The notes under the pieces: model-generated
Told to the model about the DNA's origin: nothing
Databases searched by the model: none
Seen by the model: the letters and a program-made list of their open reading frames with translations, nothing else
IMG/VR virus record: IMGVR_UViG_3300047510_000932
Coordinates: 1 to 37,825 of that record
DNA length: 37,825 bases
From: a virus
Reading direction: 5' to 3' (one strand)
Shown here: positions 29,701 to 34,172 of the stretch, one piece after another
How the letters are laid out: the number at the start of each line of letters is the position of its first letter
How positions within the stretch are numbered: the first letter of the stretch is position 1
Program-made: the position numbers and the translations under genes

Positions 29701-30194
29701 CTTTGTTGGCCGCGCACTGGTACAGATAATGGTCCATTAGGTAACCAGTAATATTCACGAAAGTTTACAAACTTGTCCCAGTCAACGTGCGGGTCCCAAG
29801 CATAGTATTCTTGGCTGTTAAGACGATCATGATTACTGGTGTTGGCTCCAAAAAAGTTTAAAGCTCCTAAATAATCGTTGTAGTCTTTATAAAAAGTAAC
29901 ATTGTCTAGACTGTCTTTAATAACAGCCGCAGGCTCAAATTGATAATTTTCTCTGTTACTGCTTACATCACCCACATAGTTGTCTGTACTACGAAAAGCT
30001 TTGGCAGTTTTACGACCCACAAATCCGCTTAGTTTTTCTGCAACTCCGGGCTGTATTAATTGATCAATAGTTCCTTGTAAAAACTTTCTGTTAGCTTCTG
30101 TTCTAAAAAACTTTGGAATTAGATCAGATGCTGAACGTTTTTCGTTGCCTGGAACTGGTAACGGATTTTCGTTTTGATTGTCGTTGTAAGCCAT
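14793..30194 (-). CDS. Giant multidomain virion protein (5133 aa), probable baseplate/adhesin component
   Basis: One unbroken 5133-codon frame directly after gp6 (TAATG overlap), with GGAGG 12 bases before the ATG. The N-terminus (FFRTEANRKFLQGTIDQL, then STDNYVGDVSSNRENYQFEP) matches a domain I know from large virion proteins of marine T4-like phages. Then: a cupredoxin-like fold near 165-340 with only one plausible ligand, H213; five CBM5/12-like modules near 1571-1601, 1830-1873, 2331-2363, 2958-3006 and 3011-3055 (pattern W...Y..G..V.Y...FY.A); FG-GAP/beta-propeller-like stretches near 2248-2320, 2868-2958 and 3083-3315; GxGY...P.I.I repeats near 3713-3765 and 4076-4131; tandem beta modules with VxVNG near 4290-4900; and a terminal domain with WINSERIEYFVKEG near 4955. 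The position fits where T4 has gp7, so a baseplate wedge function fused to sugar-binding modules is plausible but inferred. No frameshift or stop is seen. Confidence 0.85.
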   Translation of the reverse strand: MAYNDNQNENPLPVPGNEKRSASDLIPKFFRTEANRKFLQGTIDQLIQPGVAEKLSGFVGRKTAKAFRSTDNYVGDVSSNRENYQFEPAAVIKDSLDNVTFYKDYNDYLGALNFFGANTSNHDRLNSQEYYAWDPHVDWDKFVNFREYYWLPNGPLSVPVRGQQRTIVSTYTVTTVVEDDNTAYIFNDGFVRNPTLKLYRGQTYRFEIDTPGHPIAFAISRTFTPGAAILTAGREGLRASGLFDGILYGNEYDQGDFIILPSSGSVTFEEDENVSTLYPDGIRKLGEDGEEVATVYIEKGTIEFTIPANAPDRLYYISKNNIDTSGLFRIYDVEENTFLDVVADILGKKTYRTADGIELSNGMKLEFTGDVAPAEYSNNSWYVEGVGDKIRLVKDIDLTIPAAYSQNKLVPFDADAFDILPFANASSFPAEKDYIVINRAAQDKNAWSRYNRWFHRTVVETSFLRNNLPVNIDEESRAKRPIIEFEAGLKLYNFGTEAKRDVDLVDVFTKDVFSTIEGQIGYNVDGIDFADGMRILFTADTDILVRGKIYQVNFIQIGNRRQISLVETADSEPLENETVFITQGNKYAGQTFYYNGTDWRLAQEKTQRNQPPMFDLCCPQGNEFADTNVFDSATFRGTKLFSYRQGTGTVDPELGFPLTYRNIENSGDILFDFNLLTDSFTVQTDSGIVTVTTDTANLRKYNNRIDFAWVNGWSSVASTSKQYVVRQYVADELVLNNFEIDVYDKAGNLNDLKVIVQVNNSLKVKLQDYEVDRTDARAFVRFYNNLNEGDVVVIKTRSATEKNANGYYEFPHNLERNPQNQDVTEFTLGEVIDHVDSMIEEINSFSGVFPGTSNLRDLGNVDAYGKKFVKHTGPINLPLYHLTTKDYNIFKALRYSRDEYAKFKRVFLETAETLGFDGETRIHVDKILADINKDKIKSQPFYFSDMIGYGPLNRIEYEVLDSRSIFYALSRTFSLSTVSSASVLIYLNGRQLIHSRDYTFNTDGYALISAGQQEGDIIEIVEYSTTDGSFIAPTPSKLGLFPKYEPELTIDDTYQTEEPSTTGPYKIYGEVDVGPILAGTRGWFYPVYTTRSAARAADQALGGTGVVESYQFKGLNRTLYMAVNAQNTRGGQDNIEIDAYPVGIPFVRGHDGSYIRAYLDYRDNLLIELENRIFNNIKVEWSEDITDIYSFLGGDFRTSEFSKTEIDRSLLTDFTQWLKLVDNDYTDNFFYDRLNEFTFNYSNANNPQGKLIPGFWRGVYKRAFDTDRPHSHPWEMIGFAIKPEWWNTVYGPAPYTSDNLIMWRDLEQGIVREPNKETVVRAKFTRPGLVNFIPVDDQGRLKSPLASSYVKNFVPRLSTGNFNFGDEAPVETAWRRSSQYPFAVITSLLLNKPAQTMGSGFDVSRISKNLAGQKVYAASSKPISNLDIVFPNTISDNQRILTAGFVNYIYNLVASDILAVYSDYQTQLTSLTNQLGFKLGGFTDTQKLNLILESRSPAATFEGGVFVPQENYKIVFNTSSPVDLAVYSGVAVEKVANGFVVRGYNNDAPFFEYYAPRTGTSGVSVTVGGISETASEWRSNTRYQEGQIIQNTNAFYRATATFTSGNTFDTDNLARLPVLPIVGGKTAEFKRTFENTQVRSIPYGTLLANSQAVVDFLLGYGARLEDIGFDFNFVENEGRVNNWDSAAREFLFWTTQGWASGTVITISPAANRFFFQRDYAVVDDIYDKFYNYSILQADGQSLPREFGSLLRDQNSFGLETVNTDEGLYSIALPLVQKEHVVLLDNRTIFNDIVYQPSTGYRRDRIKVAGYRSDNWNGGLNIPGFVYDEAITTEWTQWRDYAIGSLVKYKQFYYVATENVSGSKDFNSNFWFRLNEKPAPELITNFDYRINQFTDFYDLDTDGFDAELQRMAQHLTGYQKRQYLANIINDDVSQYKFYQGMIQDKGTKNALTKLFGKLSSAGEESLEFFEEWALQVGRFGAVDSVQQIEFNLKQDKMQESPQAIELVNSLPALNFDKIYRILPFEMYDKPADYNHKPFPIKPLDKEYIRSAGYVNEEDVSFIVGTTEELNTGDVNLLGLGEYVWVTEVGATPWDVYQHVATNARVIELEDNQETNSQGIPLMSLLLDKWAKDHVQPGDLVGVRSAQDNNLNSIYKVDSIDLEVVKIQVPADNEITPFGTANYILTKLRSVRANDLTGLAALAQEKLYNNQRVWVDDYNGDWAVLENTPVYVNRQTLSNLSDFDSTVQDFGASIAATPDNNNIFVAAPGDANGKIFFYRRTKETFNFNVDQEIVLDEPNLYTVTNSGFASSVDVSEDGEYLVVGLPDASGVKTRFKGNFDADVTYNKNEIVKYRDSLWKANRTILPQIATQSFSTFDTYVNIANSADVDSTSLTLLVAGDPGLEDNTVDHLLVRAPKDMYLGTKAGDTINLFWNRRSYAYPTLDVFLPFDGVIPQITPEFLQQDHEIIEKIDHVFFVETFVTLPSVGDIVTTDTGQAEVFYVSTKRDSAVLYLKNTNGTFDISGELFIQAVDFVGFYTEEDTYNTSDTIDGFWYIETPSYSNNGRYYDVGRGLVYADVRLQGSTRSLNAYYNVQDTIGVIGNYVLNRDRVSFVTQLAYRGDPAGADGVNGTEQNIPSDLWVVRAGKIFTDTLTAGDSFEFRMYDLDNRDLTNTLDLAGITGNYTVTNKTQTVYDLWDGYIDFEFTRFDFSGFPFEPQIGDIIEDVQTPRDGTGGLALTSITTSSAEVVYLQRNFNSVRVYVKVLSGTWAQQNNIGRYEIRRNANNSIRGPGDVDRVMGTVNSPNNDIVVGTAQVGKLIVFQNTVNFTDTRAWNAIPPVVDEEYFFFDETVESGIAREPNTPFSLNKDYTQVYHIPADEFGTAGPAGEGAVAIFRKLPDGRYRFKKLFVSEYGTANRGFGKTVKIKQVNNYYTLFVSSIGNGSRDHPGSVEIFRHGTKPSDSFRGEYKLTAYSQGDIVIYKDEYYVARKNVSETENRIQDPIYWNNISWRRGKDVNYRGDWDNSYGYATGSIVRYNSKFYQAQTNIAADEPFNTALWQELSELIDYVGYLPNLTGVNAYNEDVFDPVTNIAQFSNAFDVSRDAQVIVITAELVNASSTSETKVLVYRETGDKYLLDQIIDAPELQNTTDWARKISIRPSGTQFAISAPLDDVIKTNQGQVYVYNQVDGEFVLSQTLTPPNNEESEQFGYDISFGEDNLVVSSLNGDQRIPATFDSGATVFDNNFTNFRNIKLDTGVVYIFEELNNRLVYSEQFRYDSAQSEFGETLLANDNHVYVGVPSHASNETSKGIVVDYRKPKGVYAWNTLRSSVTPVDISRIEGIFLYNKRTNQIVSYIDYVDPIQGKIPGVVEQELTYKIGFDPAVYNVGDLTDTTVDPSRYWGAEHVGQTWWNINTARFAFPYQGSTAFQKNEWNRLMPAATIDIYEWVESDLLPSQWDQLADTDAGVDRAISGTSVYSDAKYSARLTYDDVGQTFSVKYYFWVQNKKTVPVSRDRLISTFEMANLVARPREQGYRFVSFLSENKFVVNNFENLVTSDDLVLNIRYSTGPQKEQNTHAQYLLMSDGLDRSRPDPDVERKWFDSLIGVDTNNRPVPDPNIPAAKRYGIQNRPRQGMFVNRIEALKQAIERVNLVISQNLIVDQYDIDRLFEKEPQPSTATKLYDLSVDTYADLRFVSTNKVTPARLRPVVLNGRLIRVDITESGRGYKVAPSIEIVGSGVNAEVELTINNLGQVIAAEVVNDGSGYDENTLVNVRRFTVLVNSDETLNGKWALYSWNNNTNSWFRSSLQDYDVSLYWNYVDWYAESYNQFTNIDYEVDGAYLLSSLDDLVGDIVKIKNVGSGGWLLLEKVASERTEDYTINYKTIGRQNGTIQFKDSLYDYSKNTVGFDNRSFDSWFYDNNPAKELRIILETLRDNILITDLAVEYNQLFFASLRYILAEQPRVDWMFKTSFVNVKHNLGALEQKINFENNKLPSYQAYVEEVKPYSTKIREFVSSYNSLDNTNSSVTDFDNAPYYDELTKRIEASRAVIRDGVLFGANSLANEYPRKHWADNIGYGVKEIRIANPGSGYTGEPKIRLESSEGTGATARAYLGYGRITKIEVTNPGQGYITTPRVVIEGPQNDTGVPALASAILGNGLVRTPSIRIKFDRTAGIYTFEDLAETETFTGSNVRSVFDLEWPMDLDNRKVKVYVNGTEQLRSQYSYKNVDYLPTAESLAKDFVYNNITSAAGPGTQKLVEGYSYQKGRITFARPPASGATITVEYYKPLSMLGAEDRIRFAYAPVAGMLGNDLAQLMSGVDYGGVEVRGFDFGGPSGWDSQGWYTDTWDTFDNTFEDEVFVADGSTITVELSQPLTNGVVYNLYKNGVRLDDPSYNNGTPTNPNAVTNSITGNGVTTVIDLDDLGIPLLDGDILIVRKVTSDGSVIPDPLSYDMALSGGDLAYQTARGVNPEEIVIDGDGFVTPTTSSGPEELVPGQVLDTLDIKVYTRESSGQGMIYSQSYIMNSAVTVYDLGVIPGNQNSVIVKLNNVILPADQYTIDWTNRTVEILNPINGAELNIVTVGLGTQNIMDYGFFTSVEGQTDYVTTVEWTDNANVYVTVNGVQQAVLVFRNSVNNRTAFRFDTPTAASDIIYWVVFDNSTEVNYSQIVKDSFTANGTDTQFELLTAPFYAQPNEHNILVKVGNSILNAGYNLQFTIPSTGDREYALETFQQPVGSLDVSEVKVFLNGIEITAPVQWRLDINNSSVILSDEVGVPGDLLEFYVIADGDYRISNKTVTLNTAPANGTVVEIYQFSNHDLLGIERINYDVVARTTLIPEDIQYVTYNRLTVGEITLRSPAVDAEYVWVAVNGELLTPSVDYYVTNDRTKLRLVRTPAANDVIDVIHFTTPVNVARFAYRQFKDMLNRTHFKRLDTAATALAQPLNYYDLRIELVDGTALAEPNKGQNMPGIVWINSERIEYFVKEGNTLRQLRRGTLGTGTPATHPAGEKVFDQNVGKTVPYKDQTLVQNFVADGVTDTFAVSFGVNNANEIEVFVSGVRLRKAAITVFDPNLALDSPAGDVEQPAEFTVENGNVVLDTVPADEAKITVVKKIGQTWTRLGESLSTAENSIARFLRAGTTELPE

Positions 30195-33100
30195 TAGAAG
30201 CTGTAACCTCCACTAGTATTGCTTGATGTTGCTGTTGCGGAACTGACTATGCCTGCGGTTGTAGTTGTAGTAACGCTGGTTATTACTGTGCCTGAAGACT
30301 GTAACTCAGTAGCTGTTAGTTCGTCTATTATTTCTACGTCAAATACTGTTGCTGCACTAATAAAGATTTCATCTGGTTCTGATTTTATTTCAAACAAGCT
30401 ACCAAAACTCTGTGATCCTTGTCTAGGCACAATAATAACACTTAACAATTTTGGGCTAAGTTGATTCATAATGTATGCGCTAAGTTCTTGGAAGTAGAAA
30501 GTTTCTCCAAAGTCCCAGTTTTCAATAGCAAAAAATCTGTCAACAGCTTGTATAATATCAGCTTTAAGTTCATTTTCATTAACCACTAGGTCTCTGTTTC
30601 TTACTATCTTAAACTTCACTTGTAGATCTTCTTTTGCTTTATTACCGAACAGTATCTTGTACTTAACTGGATGATATACTATTTCGTCGCTTATTGATTT
30701 TATTGCATTTATTGCGCTGCCATAATTTCTAAACAGCTGATCATTGCTTTCTGGCTTAGGCTCAGTGGCTCTACCGCCTGCAAGATATTTTCTAACTTCT
30801 GTATCGTAGTTTCTAGTAAGCAGATAAGTATCAATGATATTGCTAGCACTTGGATCAATTCTATAGTTTGAATCTGCTACATGAACATAATGGAACTTTA
30901 AACCGCTGCGTCCTACAAATGCTTTGTAATTGGTATTAATAGTAGTATTGTTGCGGCTTTTGTTTAGTGTTTTAAATACGCCTTCTTCGAACAGATAGAA
31001 AACCTGTCCATCAACTTCTCTGCTGTAAACAATAGCAGATTCGTTGGTTACAATTTTAACTGTACTGTTGATGTTGTCAAAATATCTAAAATCTTCTACT
31101 CCGTCACTAGTAGTATAACGCTGCTGGAATACAATCTTTTGCTGTGAGTTAACATTAGGTTCGACTAGTTTTTCAAATAGATCAGGATCGTCAATTACAC
31201 CATCGTCGTCTAGGTCAAAAAATTGTACCTGTATTTTTCTAGTATCAACATAACCTTCTTTGTCTCTGTAGGCGTCGCTAATATTCCATACAAAATCTCT
31301 AGTAAAGCTACTATTAGCGTCAGGTTGTTTATTGATGTTGAGTACTGTGATTTTATCTCTCAGTATTTTACTGGTTTTTGGATCATAGACTTTGTCAGCA
31401 CTGTCAAAGAAGAATCGTATCTCTTCTGCGCTTTCGAATACATATCTGAGGTTTCTATAGGTAATAGTATAGGTTTCGCCATCAGTTTTAAAATACAGTA
31501 ACCAGCTTGAATCTAGGTTTTGTCCGCTAGCATCACCTGTTTTACCTGTAGCAAAATCGTCAACTGTGTTAATGTCAGCTGCTAGAACTAATGTCCACGA
31601 TCTAGTGTTTACATTATATCTTAGTGCGTAATCTCTATAAGCAAATGTTTGATCAATGATTTGTGTTTTTAAATCATCGCTAAGTGATCTAGAAAACTTT
31701 GGTATGATCTGTTCTAGTATGGCACCATCGGGTATTAGATCAACCAGTGTTACAGCGCCGGCTCCAGTTTCTGTAGTCTGTGCTCCGTTGCCTGTAACAC
31801 CTGCAACCTTTGTCCATTTGTAAGAAGTTGCTCCTACTGCTTCACTGTTGGTTGTGTAGGTTCCGTTAGGTAGAAAATATTGTGTTGCGCCTGACTGTGA
31901 CAGAGGAGGTACAAATCTCATCAGTGTACCTGCTTCTACAAGTCTTAGATTATTAGCAGTAAATGATCCCAGTGTATAAGCAGTGCCATCTATGTCTTTA
32001 ATAAAACCTGTATATTGATTCGTAAACTCTGTTGTATTTTCCCATGCAGCATTGAGATCTGTTACAATAATTTGTGGAAACTCGCTGTAATAAAAGTTTT
32101 TTAAGTTAGTACTAGAAATAATGCCTTCAACTACATTAACAATAATGCCTTCAACATCACTTTGTGTACTAAAAGTAAACTGTGTTTTTGTGTCAAATGT
32201 TTCTTTATAAACTACGCCGTCGTCTGCAAACAAGCTAGTGCTTGAATACTTGCCACTTACATCTTTGAGATCAAAATATCTACTGATTCCACTTGATATT
32301 CTGTTTACAGCTTTGGTCTTGATAATATCTTGACTAACAGCAAGCGGACCAATATTATAATCTTCTCCTGTAATTAATCTATTTTGTGTGTAATAAGTTG
32401 CAGGAGCATTTTGTTTAATGCTGTCATTGGATTCTGTAGCAGTACCATTAGCAACTGTGGTTTGTAACCTTAGGCCTAATGTTAGTGTTTCTAGTGATCC
32501 GCTGCGGCCTTGATATGGTATTTCTATGTTTACATTTCCAATGGCGCCGGGTGCAATAACACTAGGTCTGTTAGCACTGGTTCTGTAATAGATTTTAAAG
32601 TTTCCACTGGGAAGATTTCCAAACACACCGTCACTAAACACTAGATTTATTCTATCACCTATTCTTGTAGTAACAGCATATACGTTGCGTATACCTTGGA
32701 ACAAACTGTTATAGATAATATTGTTGCCTTCTACACTGTCAAGCTTGCTCCATTGTATAGTTTCAAATCCGTTAGTGTCTACGGCATATAGCCATACATC
32801 TGAGTTATTAATGTTTTCAGCATCAATAGAAACTACTTGGTTTGGTGTAGGATTAGATACATTAAAAGTTCCGTTGTCTAGTTTGCCTTGACGGAAATGC
32901 ATAAAGAAACCAGTATTAGTGCTGCCTGCACCCTGACCGTCATCACGGAATAAAAATGCAGGACTTGTTCCTGGCAGAGGTGGCTCTTCTCTTATAACTC
33001 CACGATCAAAGTCTGTGCTTACAACTTCAAAACGAGTGCTCACACCTTCGACATTTTTAGAAAACGGAAAAACTGGAACAGTTGTGTTTGTAGCATTAAT

Positions 33101-33664
33101 ACGATATTTTTGTGTTTGCACACCTTCAATGTTTTCGCTCTTTAAAGGATTTCCTACACTGTTAGTAACAGGAAGTGCAGCATTGAGTATTTTAATAAAC
33201 TGTTCAAAGTAGTTGCTGTTTGACTGATCATTCCAGCGTACTACAACGCCACTAAGATTTACACCCGAGCTGTCTCTCACTGTTTCAGTGGTTTTAACTG
33301 TGGTTATTTTTAGTAGACCGTTAGCTGCTTGATTTCGTCTTGGATTATAGGCCAACATTCTAGCAAGACGCAGTATTGATTCTCTACGTTCTGCTGTTTC
33401 TAAAAAGTTTTCTCTAGCGTTTAGATCAATACGGAAACTTAGATTTTGTCCAAGAAACGCAATCATGTCAATCAGCGCAAGATATTCTGAGCTTTCAATA
33501 TAATCATTAAAATCTTCAGGATAGTTTTGACGCAGATAGTTGATCATTGTGCGACGGAGATTATCAAAGTCATAACTTTGAAAATCTGCATTTCTAAAAC
33601 TCTGATAGATTCTTTTCCAATCTTCAGCCACTAATAGTCTATTTTGTCTATCGCTTGCAGACAT
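30194..33664 (-). CDS. gp6: Baseplate wedge protein, gp6-like (enlarged)
   Basis: 1156 aa against about 660 in T4 gp6. The N-terminus (LLVAEDWKRIYQSFRNADFQ, then YLALIDMIAFLGQNLSFRID, ARENFLETAERRESILRLAR) is typical of gp6/baseplate-J proteins. The J-like core motif LVFSDGVFGNLPSGNFKIYY is near residues 335-355. A long insertion (about 450-900) has beta-rich sequence and, at D817-D828, an EF-hand-like loop DLDDDGVIDDPD. The C-terminal region (VKYKILFGNKAKEDLQVKFKI, RFFAIENWDFGETFYFQELSAYI) returns to the gp6 family pattern. gp6 forms the inner ring of the baseplate by dimerising around the hub. The start at 33664 has AAGGAA six bases upstream and a late box 23 bases upstream. The tail is Thr/Ser/Val-rich and ends in TAATG with the giant gene. 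Confidence 0.9.
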   Translation of the reverse strand: MSASDRQNRLLVAEDWKRIYQSFRNADFQSYDFDNLRRTMINYLRQNYPEDFNDYIESSEYLALIDMIAFLGQNLSFRIDLNARENFLETAERRESILRLARMLAYNPRRNQAANGLLKITTVKTTETVRDSSGVNLSGVVVRWNDQSNSNYFEQFIKILNAALPVTNSVGNPLKSENIEGVQTQKYRINATNTTVPVFPFSKNVEGVSTRFEVVSTDFDRGVIREEPPLPGTSPAFLFRDDGQGAGSTNTGFFMHFRQGKLDNGTFNVSNPTPNQVVSIDAENINNSDVWLYAVDTNGFETIQWSKLDSVEGNNIIYNSLFQGIRNVYAVTTRIGDRINLVFSDGVFGNLPSGNFKIYYRTSANRPSVIAPGAIGNVNIEIPYQGRSGSLETLTLGLRLQTTVANGTATESNDSIKQNAPATYYTQNRLITGEDYNIGPLAVSQDIIKTKAVNRISSGISRYFDLKDVSGKYSSTSLFADDGVVYKETFDTKTQFTFSTQSDVEGIIVNVVEGIISSTNLKNFYYSEFPQIIVTDLNAAWENTTEFTNQYTGFIKDIDGTAYTLGSFTANNLRLVEAGTLMRFVPPLSQSGATQYFLPNGTYTTNSEAVGATSYKWTKVAGVTGNGAQTTETGAGAVTLVDLIPDGAILEQIIPKFSRSLSDDLKTQIIDQTFAYRDYALRYNVNTRSWTLVLAADINTVDDFATGKTGDASGQNLDSSWLLYFKTDGETYTITYRNLRYVFESAEEIRFFFDSADKVYDPKTSKILRDKITVLNINKQPDANSSFTRDFVWNISDAYRDKEGYVDTRKIQVQFFDLDDDGVIDDPDLFEKLVEPNVNSQQKIVFQQRYTTSDGVEDFRYFDNINSTVKIVTNESAIVYSREVDGQVFYLFEEGVFKTLNKSRNNTTINTNYKAFVGRSGLKFHYVHVADSNYRIDPSASNIIDTYLLTRNYDTEVRKYLAGGRATEPKPESNDQLFRNYGSAINAIKSISDEIVYHPVKYKILFGNKAKEDLQVKFKIVRNRDLVVNENELKADIIQAVDRFFAIENWDFGETFYFQELSAYIMNQLSPKLLSVIIVPRQGSQSFGSLFEIKSEPDEIFISAATVFDVEIIDELTATELQSSGTVITSVTTTTTAGIVSSATATSSNTSGGYSF

Positions 33665-33687
33665 GTGAGATTCCTTGTTTACTATGA

Positions 33688-33695
33688 TATTTATC
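33688..33695 (-). promoter_or_regulatory. T4-type late promoter box for gp6
   Basis: GATAAATA on the minus strand in the 55-base gap between the gp25 stop and the gp6 start, 23 bases before the ATG, with AAGGAA (33671-33676) correctly placed downstream. Confidence 0.65.
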
Positions 33696-33719
33696 TAGTT
33701 TAGAAAACTGCGTAGTTAA

Positions 33720-34157
33720 TTATAACAGACCATTTTGTTGGTCAAATCGGAATCTTAACTGCTCTGAAATACTGTAGGGAAGGTAAGTGATTTGGCACTC
33801 TACGCTAATGCCTTGCTCGTATGTATCAACTATAATGCTGTCTACATTTACTCTAGGATCATAATTAACAATAGTTGTAACATTTTCTACAATAGCGGTT
33901 TGAACTGAAGCAGTAAAAGGTTCAAAAAGTAGGTCCCAAATAATACATCCAAATGTAGGATCACTTAATTTTTCGCCCTGGCGTATATGAAAATGATTGA
34001 TGATATCCTGTTTGATTAATTCAAAATCGTAAAGACTGTATCCTTTGTTTTTAGTGCTCACAGTGCTAAATCCTCTATAGGCTCTGCCTGTGCTGGCTGT
34101 AGAACCGTTAGGCTTAACTGTTACACGTTTATAAAGATTTTTCTCTAGTTGACTCAT
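33720..34157 (-). CDS. gp25: Baseplate wedge protein, gp25-like (sheath initiator family)
   Basis: 145 aa, close to the 132 aa of T4 gp25. The GPW/gp25 family pattern is clear: LYDFELIKQDIINHFHIRQGEK (residues 42-63), GCIIWDLLFEPF (70-81), then a VENVTTIVNYDPRV segment with the D-P-R turn at 100-102, and a final beta pair (VECQITYLPYSISEQLRFRF). In T4-like and other contractile machines gp25 sits on gp6 in the inner wedge and starts sheath polymerisation. Gene order gp5-gp25-gp6 is the same as in other marine T4-like phages. The gap to the upstream gene is 15 bases. It contains a GATAAATA box so close to the ATG that no room is left for a normal leader, and I see no Shine-Dalgarno sequence. 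Confidence 0.93.
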   Translation of the reverse strand: MSQLEKNLYKRVTVKPNGSTASTGRAYRGFSTVSTKNKGYSLYDFELIKQDIINHFHIRQGEKLSDPTFGCIIWDLLFEPFTASVQTAIVENVTTIVNYDPRVNVDSIIVDTYEQGISVECQITYLPYSISEQLRFRFDQQNGLL

Positions 34158-34161
34158 ACAG

Positions 34162-34169
34162 TATTTATC
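34162..34169 (-). promoter_or_regulatory. T4-type late promoter box immediately before gp25
   Basis: GATAAATA then CTGTATG: the box ends four bases before the ATG at 34157. With T4-type spacing the RNA would begin at or inside the start codon, so either the message is leaderless or this box is not used for gp25. Confidence 0.45.
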
Positions 34170-34172
34170 TTG

